A stretch of 27,491 nucleotides of DNA from Pelargonium cotyledonis (Eukaryota; Streptophyta; Magnoliopsida; Geraniales; Geraniaceae): contig JAYMTA010000520.1 in the NCBI GenBank assembly GCA_036897625.1, positions 1 to 27,491 of the forward strand, read 5' to 3'. The translations under genes and the position numbers were made by a program. Of this stretch, positions 20,483 to 27,491 are shown one piece after another (the stretch's first letter is position 1; every line of letters begins with the position of its first letter). Below the pieces are notes generated by a model. It had not been told where the DNA came from. It was given only the letters and a program-made list of their open reading frames with translations, and ran no database searches.

Positions 20483-21140
20483 TTCTCCTAGTCTTTAATG
20501 TTATCACACTTGCATACAACCGGCCTTTTCAGAATGCTGCTTCTGGATGAATATTCCATTTGATATTGAGCAGCTGTACTCTGCATGGTTTGTGGCTGGA
20601 TCAAACGCTACTTGAGATGTTGATGTCGATGTTATTATCTTAACAGGGGCATGTGATTATTTAATGGCCGGTCAGTGGCCCTGAGTAACACTATCAGTTG
20701 ACAGATGTTGAATTCTTGGCTCTTTCGAATATTTCCAAAGCAGGGAGAGGTGATGATGGGAGAAACCTTCCCATTACCAGGTCGGCAATTCATGCTGAGT
20801 TGGTGCATGTATGTATGTACTCTAGGGAGCGAGTTTTAAAGCTCTGTTTCATGGAGGGGCATTACAGTTGCTAGACACATTGTAACACAACTGATTTAGT
20901 AACTTGGTTAGGTTAAGAAAAAAATAGGTGTCACCATGTCATACATTGATTTGGTTCTGTAGGGTACAGTATTTTGGGTTTTGTTTCACATACTCATCAT
21001 TGTACCAGCATTGCAATGGCCTCTTTTCTTGTTTAAGGTTGTGAAAACAGTGTAGTACCAATTTTACCATCAAAGATAAAAATAGATGATAGTTTTTACA
21101 ATGTTTCCATGGCAATGACCTGGTTAATTAGATAATAAAG
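20483..21140 (+). other. 3' untranslated region of the nucleotidyltransferase gene
   Basis: This stretch follows the stop codon and ends near a perfect AATAAA at 21134-21139 that fits a poly-A signal. A possible small 3' intron exists (GTAATT at 20478, TTTTCAG ending near 20530); it would remove the TAA and extend the protein by a few residues. I see no other feature. Confidence 0.5.
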
Positions 21141-21394
21141 ACTTGTGAGCTGTATAATTTCTGTTCATGAATTATGCTATCCCCGTTCCAAAATTGTTGT
21201 CTACTTTCATATCTATTTTGAGATCAGAGAGTAATTTTTATTGATGAAATAAAGAATGGTTATGAGATTCTCATTCCTTGTATTTAAATAATAAATTGTC
21301 ACAAAAACGGCTGTGAAATGCAAATCACATTCATGATTCTCATTCAACTTCCAAATGCTACGTAAATAGTTCTCATTCCATGTAAATATCAAAA

Positions 21395-21408
21395 TAATTC
21401 AAACCTAT
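21395..21408. repeat. SINE target-site duplication, left copy
   Basis: TAATTCAAACCTAT, identical to the copy at 21559-21572 on the other side of the SINE. Confidence 0.88.
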
Positions 21409-21558
21409 TTTATTTTTTTTTATCGACGGGACATCATCCTCAAAATAATGATTCTCACTCCTTTAAGGGAGCGTCACTCTCCCCATACCGTCAACAAAAA
21501 AGCTCAAACTCGAGACCTCATAGAGAGTTCAAAGTGTTTTAACCACTTGGCTAACATG
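21409..21558 (-). mobile_element. tRNA-derived SINE with 14-bp target duplication
   Basis: On the minus strand the element starts at 21558 with CATGTTAGCCAAGTGG, holding a near-perfect pol III A box (TAGCCAAGTGG, 21553-21543) and a B box (GGTCTCGAGTTTGA, 21517-21504), and ends about 150 bases later in an A-rich tail (+ strand poly-T near 21411-21420). It is flanked by identical 14-base copies of TAATTCAAACCTAT at 21395-21408 and 21559-21572. Together these are the marks of a SINE that was mobilised by LINE machinery. It lies in the convergent spacer between the nucleotidyltransferase and OXA1 genes. The intact duplication suggests a fairly young insertion. Confidence 0.88.
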
Positions 21559-21572
21559 TAATTCAAACCTAT
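21559..21572. repeat. SINE target-site duplication, right copy
   Basis: TAATTCAAACCTAT, identical to the copy at 21395-21408. Confidence 0.88.
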
Positions 21573-21880
21573 CCAAGCAACCCATTGCCTCATTTTCCAC
21601 ATTGCATTTTGCAGCAGAAACACAACAATACATGTACGATGTATTTATCACAATCACATGACATGGTCACTTATAGGAGTGTTTTACAAATTGATCCGTC
21701 CAACAATCCAATCATGAATTAGCATTTAGCTGGACCAAACATTTCATGGAAAAATAGGCTATAGTCATGAACAAGTCTAGCATGCAGGCAATGCCACTCT
21801 CTAGTAAACAAAAGTAGTGTAGAAGGGAAAAGGAAACCAACTAAGTGGTGCTTGTAACTCTCTGTATTCACATTTTCAAA

Positions 21881-21886
21881 TTTATT
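21881..21886 (-). other. Candidate poly-A signal of the OXA1 gene
   Basis: The minus strand reads AATAAA here, about 24 bases after the OXA1 stop codon. It is close to the stop, so a more distal signal may be the main one. Confidence 0.4.
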
Positions 21887-21909
21887 CTTCCACCCCATCC
21901 CTTCATATG

Positions 21910-24900
21910 TTAATTCCTCTTAGCTTCTTCATCTTCCACATTTTGCTTCAACGCTGAAGACAATGCTGGTGCTGCTTCAGGAAGATCCAGGAACCTCTTG
22001 ACCTTTGGGAGTTTAATTGCTGTACAATCAATTTCAGACACATAAGAGAACATGCCAAAACAATAAGTCATCTGCTCAAGGATCAATGTCAAGTGATTTC
22101 TACAAAAAAGCAAAAAAAAAAAATTAAAAAAAACAAACATATATCTCTGCACTTGTAAATGAAGCTACAATTCTATATTTCATGCACTGCTGAGTAATTT
22201 CCAGTCCTCAATTATTCGCATTTTACCTTCAGTACATAAAGGGTTAGACGTACGCTCCAAAACAATAAAGGGTTAGACCACTGGCCAGCTGATACACTTA
22301 TCAATTATTGAACAAAACATTACAGATCTCATTGGACAAATTAATTGGGTTCTATAATGAATCTGTTAATCATCTGTCTAACGCAATAAAGTTCTTCACA
22401 CTTCCCACTATAATGATAAATTGGCATACTGTATAGTATTTCAGTATAAAATTCAACATAGGTACCCAAGTAGGAATACACACCTGAAAAGAATGCTAAT
22501 GAGAAAATGTTGGAGGTGAGCCAATAACAGAAAAATGCCTGTGAGGAACAAATTTCAAGTAATGCAAGTTTAATTTTAAACCACAATGTGCATGGACTTC
22601 AAGTAAAATTCACCAATAATAAGAAAAATAAATGCAACTAGAAAGGAACAAAATTAGAGTGAGATGTGGTGATGGACCGGTGACTGTGAGACGGGAGCCT
22701 TGGAGATGACCCAACGAGGTAGGGACCTTAGTGGTGACCTGTGAGGCGGGGAGCCTTGGAGGTGACCTGACGAGGTGAAAAGCTTGGTGGTGGCCCGGTG
22801 AGGCAGGGGCCTTGGCAACGCATGGGCTTTCCTTGGGCGCGTTGGAAGTCTCTTGAAGGTTAAGTGTTGTGGCCGTCCTTGGAGCCTTGGAAGTGACATG
22901 GCGAGGAGCGTCACAGCCGAACGGCAGGCAAGAGGGGGGAGTGCCGGAATCACCGTGTTTCGTCGCAACAAACCCAAGTTGGTCACGACTAAATACTTCC
23001 AGTAGCTTTACCTCGTCACAAGGAAGGAGGCCTGATGGGTGACATATTGAATGAGGTTTCGTTAGAAAGGGAGAAGGCTTCATTGGAGAGGGAGAAGTGT
23101 TTGTTGGAGAGGGAGATGCTCGACATGGTGAGCTGAGTCATTTTTCTGAAATGGGGTGATGATGTGGCCCTCGGACGCCACATGTCCCTCCATCATGGTC
23201 GAGACGTTTGGTCCTGGGAATGGGATTGCGTGGCACCTCGTGGTGCACTTATTATTCTTCATTTTAACTTTTGTATTTTAAGGTAGCATCACAAACCAAT
23301 TCCATTTTCCTAACTATTCATATTCAAACAACAGAGCCTAACCATAAAGCCCAGTAGATAGAAGTCTTCCAGATTGGTCCATAATTTATGAGTTTAGATG
23401 AACAATAAAGATTTTGTACTAGTAGAAGCTATATGCTTAAGGGATGATAAAAGTTTACATACCGTGGGCCAAGCAGCAAGATATGGAATCGCAATAATAG
23501 CAGAAATTCTCAAAAGCTTTTTCTGGATCCCAGAAGGTCGATTATGTAGACTACCTTTCAAATCAGACTGAGGAATTGGAGGGTGTCAACAGTATACACT
23601 TGATATAACCCAACAGTAAATTAGTAATGCAATAAGGAAAAAAATAATGGAAATGAATAATAAATTCCAAACATAAGGAAGAAAAGTGCATTTAACTGTG
23701 TTGGTTCTCTTGAATATAATAAATTAAGAAAATATATAATCTAATAAAATTTGAACTTTAACCCAGGAGAAGTGTTTTCATATAATTTTACAACTTAAAC
23801 TCCACCAAGAATACTACGTAATTTGAAAAGGAATTCCTTAACTTTCATTTACTATCAAGATCAATTCCGTTCATTATGCATGTAAAGGACTACATTTCCA
23901 GAATGAAACAGGTATTTTATCTCTTGTGTGGATCTTCAGCAACACATAATAAAACTTAAATTATCAAATAAGTAAGACATCTACCTCTATATTAATCCAG
24001 AAAGTTAATACCGTCAGAACTGGAAGAATGAAAAGGGTATCTTGAGTTGTGAGATCAACAAACCAGAGAGCTCCACCACTTTGAAAAGATGGTACCTTTT
24101 CAGTCATAGCTCTAATCTACAAAAATGAGTAACAGAAGCATAAAACTATTTAGCTCCTTTCAATTTGGATATACATGATAAACAAATTGAACAGGAAGCC
24201 AAAGAGGATTATAATGGCATCTCACAGCAAGGAAGAACCCGAGGAAGATAGGAGCATGAACAAATACTCTTTTTATTGGAGACAATGGAGTGACTCCATA
24301 TCTGCACTAAAAAGAGGGGAATAGTTATGAAAACGGTGACTGAAAATCAAAGCTCATCAGAGGAACAAAGTAATATAAAACAAATATGTACTCATGATAT
24401 AACTTTAGTAAGAAGAAAATGAAATTGTTAAATGGGCATATGTTTGATACCATGTATAACAGTTCATTGACAAGTGTAGGAAGCATGCCTTCTTTCAACA
24501 AAAACAATAACTAAGATGTGTTAAGACACACTAAATGAATAGTTCAGACTTTATTTTGCACATTTCTTAAGACAACAATACTTGAGCAAAATCACAAACT
24601 TCCACACAGGTGGTAGAGAAGTGTAGCTCAGGCACACTTCAGATGTTGGAACTTGGAATGACAAAGTGATATTTATATTAGAAAAACGCTCGTACAAGAT
24701 CAGCAGGCAAGCAGTAGCAGCTTAAGTAACACTAGTAGTTGCTTACTCTTTAAATAATGCCTTAACTTTTTCTCTATGCTTAGACTCAGCATCTTCATCC
24801 AACTCCTGCTAAACATTATGTATTAATATGGAGCTATTATATCTAATCAGAAATTTAAATAGATTGCAAGGTAAATGAAGATGTGGTTAACCAAGAAAAC

Positions 24901-27491
24901 ATGAAAATCCTGTGATGCATTCAATTTAGTAGTTGGAATGATGGTCAATGCCTAAAATATTTCTTAGATTCAAGAAACAGTTACGATCACACTCATTTGT
25001 GAGCAGCATAATGGACTGCCCCATAGGATGTAAACAGGGCTGACAAACCAATGCCCAATAATACCACACCAATAGCAGGCAAGGAACCAATAGTCAAAAC
25101 CCGCAAGTGTGGGGGCAAAACTAATATCTGATCAGTACCCACTCTGCCACATGAAGTAACAGTCCAGTATCAAAAGAAAAGGAAAAAGGAAAAAACCTAT
25201 ACCTCATCTTCCAGCACTTGTTTCAGTTCCTCAAAATGTGGCCTCATCAACTGCATACCATTATGAATTGCTAAAACATTGGGCATAAAACAAAAAATAT
25301 TCTTTTGATAGATTATCAGAACTTTGCACAAAGAATCTAATTATACAACCAAATATTTAAATTACCGCAAAACATGAAGAAAAAAAAACAGTATTTGCAA
25401 ATAACAATACAACATATCTTGCATAAAAAGTAGGAAGGAGGATTTATTGTCACAAACGGTTGGAGGGATAGTACTACAAAATTCTATACTTCTTGTCATA
25501 TCATGCTAACTAAGGAACCAATGATGGCTTCAGCCAATATATGTGAAAACACAAGTATTATCATCAGGACATCAGTTAAAACATGAATAAACTAATGAAA
25601 GAAGAAAACAATATGAAACAGAGGAGGCTATCTTCCTGACTAACCTATGGTGAAAAATCCAAAGCTATAGAGGCTGCTTTGTAGCCCTATATAGCATGTA
25701 TAACAGTCCAGATGCTGTTGAGTATCAAAACATACTCAACTAGTGATATACAGTAGTTCAGATTCTATGTTGTGAACCAGCAGGAAGAACAATACTTATA
25801 AACTTGAAATATTATAAATGTGAAGCATGAAGAAGAGAGCTTGAGTGTGCTAATTCCAGAAGATTAGGGTATTATCTAAGGAAAAAATGAAGGTATATTA
25901 CTACATAAGACATACTTACACAAGAAATAGGACAATAGATTGCAAGTAGATTAATAGTGAACGAGCAGTATGATTAATTCCTGCACGAATAGAGTTATGA
26001 ATGTTGGAATACATCGATGAACAGCATGAAAGTTAATACCTATACATTGTTCCAATTACAAATTAACTTTGACATAGGAATTATCTAACCAGTCATCATA
26101 GGCAACAGATATGTATACACATAACATTGCTCAGGGAATCTTGCAAATGAAAAATGAAAAATAAAATGAACATGCATCAATCTTGTAGCAGTCTGCTTTA
26201 TTTAATTCCCCAAAGATACCTCATTTTCTAATTAAGTCAAAGCAATGCATTTTTTTGTAATATTGTTTAAGGTAACTTCTTGCTCCTCTAATCCACTAGA
26301 TAGAAGACCATCAAGTTGTTTCTAAGCCATACAAGACAACAAAATTTAGCAGAAGGAATGAAAAAACTGACCCTAAGTTTTGATGCATCTCTGACATGAT
26401 TTATAAGGAGTGGAAGTGTAGCCCCTCGAATTAATAAAGTTGCTAAAGCTATTGATGCCCACCTGAACAGGGATAGGAACACATTCATTTCCAACAAAAA
26501 AAAGGTTAGGCAGTACAATACATGTATGAAAATAATCTTTGCTCAAATGCTAATACAAGTTTACAACTATTATGCATATCATCCATTTAAAGTTTGTTAA
26601 TTATATATAAATTTTCTATCGAACACTTGAAAGGATTTTCATTAGATGTTCCTGAGATCTAAGACATTATGCCTTGCAACAAAGGCAAATCTCACCTACT
26701 TCAAAGGCTCTATTTTCCTTCACTGGAACCAATGATAGTGATCGTTACTTGTAATAAAGAATGATCCAGACCTGCTCAGCCCTCTTAAGGTTTAGTGTAA
26801 AGTCAATCAAATTTTGTTTTTTAAGTTACTTTTAAGCTATTTTTTTGTCCCTATGAGAATAGTTCTCCATCCTAATGATATACAAGTTTGAGTTCCTATG
26901 TTAAAGACTTATGGCTTCTGGTATTCTACAAATACCTACCATGCAAAGCAAAATTGAATGGGCGGCCAGCGTGTTCATCCTGAAAGCCTCTTAAATTTAC
27001 ATAAAGTGAAAGAAGTTAAACAAAACCCTCAAAAGTTTAGCCCCACAACAAAAAGAAATAGGAGTATTTAAAATGAAATGAATTGTTTCTCTTAGTAAAT
27101 AAAAACATTACACCTCAAAGCAAATTTCATCAAAAATCCATCAGCAGTGAATGCATCTTTTACAGTGGAATCTATTCTATGGATGGATTCCAAGTGCTAT
27201 AGTGTGTCATATAGAATATAGCAACATCAGGTAATCACTCTTTTACTTCTTTGGAAGAGGATCTATATCAAGTGATCAAAGCAGTATAATAAGTTCACAA
27301 TACAAACAAAGATAGGTATATCCTACATATAACATCAGATCAAAAGGAGATATATATGTATGTATAAAGAGGTACCAATGAAAGCCACAATAAGAATGAA
27401 TCCCATCTATGAAGTACTGCAACGCAGCAACAGGATATAAAGAGTCTGCGGCAGCAACAGCCACTTCCCTCAGGGCACGGGCTTTGGGAGA
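21910..27491 (-). CDS. OXA1: OXA1-type mitochondrial inner-membrane insertase (5' partial)
   Basis: Nine exons, read from the window end: 27491-27376, 26462-26372, 25250-25203, 24808-24747, 24301-24226, 24116-23985, 23567-23463, 22538-22484, 22019-21910, giving 264 residues in frame and a TAA stop. Phases agree at every junction. Oxa1/YidC/Alb3 proteins insert membrane proteins, in mitochondria including subunits of the respiratory complexes. Visible family blocks: PVAALQYFIDGIHS (20-33), WWASIALATLLIRG with the conserved Arg at 51, YGVTPLSPIK (107-116), TEKVPSFQSGGALWF (136-150), DTLFILPVLTVLTF (157-170) and AFFCYWLTSNIFSL (211-224). Hydrophobic segments fit the five-helix Oxa1 core. The match to plant OXA1 is clearer than to the TPR-bearing OXA2/COX18 type or to plastid ALB3. 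The C-terminal tail after the last helix is short (about 35 residues). The N-terminal transit region lies outside the window. Confidence 0.92.
22020..22483 (-). other. OXA1 last intron, no feature seen
   Basis: On the minus strand the donor is TCAG|GTGTGT and the acceptor is TGTACAG|CAATT, with phase 1. AT-rich with an A-run near 22110-22130 (plus strand). I see nothing else. Confidence 0.65.
22693..22806 (+). repeat. 29-bp minisatellite in OXA1 intron
   Basis: Four adjacent diverged units at 22693-22721, 22722-22748, 22749-22777 and 22778-22806 share the pattern GGGAGCCTTGGAGGTGACC followed by TGACGAGGTG (29 bases; unit 2 has 27). Related pieces recur near 22807-22817 and 22890-22918. Confidence 0.75.
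23062..23124 (+). repeat. 21-bp triplicate repeat coding a Leu-Glu-Arg-Glu motif
   Basis: Three adjacent 21-base units (TTRGARAGGGAGAAG or similar, then six variable bases) translate on the plus strand as heptads LEREKAS, LEREKCL and LEREMLD, ending in a stop at 23134-23136. The pattern resembles the end of a coiled-coil protein, so it may be a captured or decayed coding fragment. Upstream the frame is broken. Confidence 0.6.
23568..23984 (-). other. OXA1 intron, no feature seen
   Basis: The donor is ATAGAG|GTAGAT and the acceptor is ATTCCTCAG|TCTGAT on the minus strand, with phase 0. AT-rich, no repeat seen. Confidence 0.65.
24302..24746 (-). other. OXA1 intron, no feature seen
   Basis: The donor is AAAGA|GTAAGC and the acceptor is TTAGTGCAG|ATATGG on the minus strand, with phase 2. 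The split codon restores Glu. No repeat or RNA gene is visible. Confidence 0.65.
24803..24815 (-). promoter_or_regulatory. NAGNAG tandem splice acceptor in OXA1
   Basis: The minus strand reads TTTAGCAGGAG at this exon start. Splicing after TTTAG (exon from 24808) or after TAGCAG (exon from 24805) both keep the frame and differ by one Gln residue. I used the first for the CDS; either is possible. Confidence 0.65.
24809..25202 (-). other. OXA1 intron, no feature seen
   Basis: The donor is GATGAG|GTATAG and the acceptor is the NAGNAG site on the minus strand. No repeat or gene is visible. Confidence 0.6.
25251..26371 (-). other. OXA1 intron of 1.1 kb, no feature seen
   Basis: The donor is CTTAGG|GTCAGT and the acceptor is TATGCAG|TTGATG on the minus strand, with phase 0. 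AT-rich with no clear repeats, tRNA-like boxes or protein-like frames. Confidence 0.6.
26463..27375 (-). other. OXA1 intron of 0.9 kb, no feature seen
   Basis: The donor is CATTG|GTACCT and the acceptor is CTGTTCAG|GTGGGC on the minus strand, with phase 2, splitting the first Trp of the WW pair. AT-rich; nothing else seen. Confidence 0.6.

Larger units (their letters stand above)
22539..23462 (-). other. OXA1 intron with GC-rich inserted segment
   Basis: The donor is CCCACG|GTATGT and the acceptor is CCTCACAG|GCATTT (minus strand, phase 0). The middle, about 22655-23255, is clearly richer in GC than the rest of the intron and contains two tandem repeats annotated separately. It looks inserted, perhaps a fragment of a mobile element or of another gene. 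The 9-mer AATAATAAG at about 22615 and its inverse CTTATTATT near 23249 may mark the ends, but 9 bases could be chance. Confidence 0.55.

Noticed and set aside
21504..21553. Functional tRNA gene
   Set aside because: Only the internal A and B boxes are tRNA-like; acceptor and anticodon stems do not form, and the A-tail and target duplication show a SINE.
22610..23083. 157-residue minus-strand ORF in the OXA1 intron
   Set aside because: It arises from the GC-rich 29-bp repeat region, has no recognisable family and no start context; better viewed as a by-product of the repeat.
21910..27491. OXA2/COX18 or plastid ALB3 identity for the insertase
   Set aside because: The visible blocks (WWASIALATLLIRG, GVTPLSPIK, AFFCYWLTSN) fit plant OXA1 better, and no TPR region or long ALB3-type C-terminal tail is present.
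2617..27491. A new multi-gene system linking the four genes
   Set aside because: The genes belong to separate families, have own promoters and opposite orientations, and plant gene adjacency rarely signals joint function; no evidence in the sequence ties them together.

Overview
This window is nuclear DNA of a flowering plant, most probably a eudicot. The evidence is intron-rich genes with GT-AG borders, AT-rich introns and spacers, plant-type gene families, telo-box promoter motifs and tRNA-derived SINEs. I could spell out four protein-coding genes, three of them exon by exon with matching splice phases. I found no operon, CRISPR array, rRNA or intact tRNA gene, and no evidence of a previously undescribed multi-gene system.

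Layout: 1-2500 is AT-rich spacer holding a four-unit tandem array (unit about 132 bp, 473-1005) and several old, diverged repeats. 2617-7641 (+) is a ten-exon DEAD-box RNA helicase of the Arabidopsis RH25/RH26/RH31 group, with an N-terminal transit-like region and an RG-rich stretch before the helicase core. 7967-8416 (-) is a small single-exon, plant-type protein of unknown function with a hydrophobic N-terminus; it converges on the helicase gene. 8417-10350 is spacer with SINE and MITE-like remnants and a doubtful ORF with 14-residue repeats. 11052-20482 (+) is an eight-exon gene for a plant nucleotidyltransferase (PAP/OAS1-like fold, close to Arabidopsis At3g61690). It has an intact catalytic triad and a very long low-complexity C-terminal tail; its 2.5-kb intron 6 contains a degenerate hAT-like element. 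20483-21909 is the convergent 3' spacer, with a nearly intact SINE flanked by a 14-bp target-site duplication. 21910-27491 (-) is the C-terminal part (nine exons, 264 residues) of an OXA1-type mitochondrial inner-membrane insertase; its 5' end lies beyond the window, and one intron carries a GC-rich insert with minisatellites.

The genes do not obviously form one pathway. The helicase (predicted, organellar) and OXA1 (known for the family, mitochondrial) may both serve mitochondria, but adjacency in a plant genome is weak evidence of joint function. The most useful points for a second look are the SINE pair, the tandem array, the 21-bp copy of exon 4 sequence in the nucleotidyltransferase gene's intron 3, the NAGNAG acceptor in OXA1, and the uncharacterised nucleotidyltransferase and small membrane protein.
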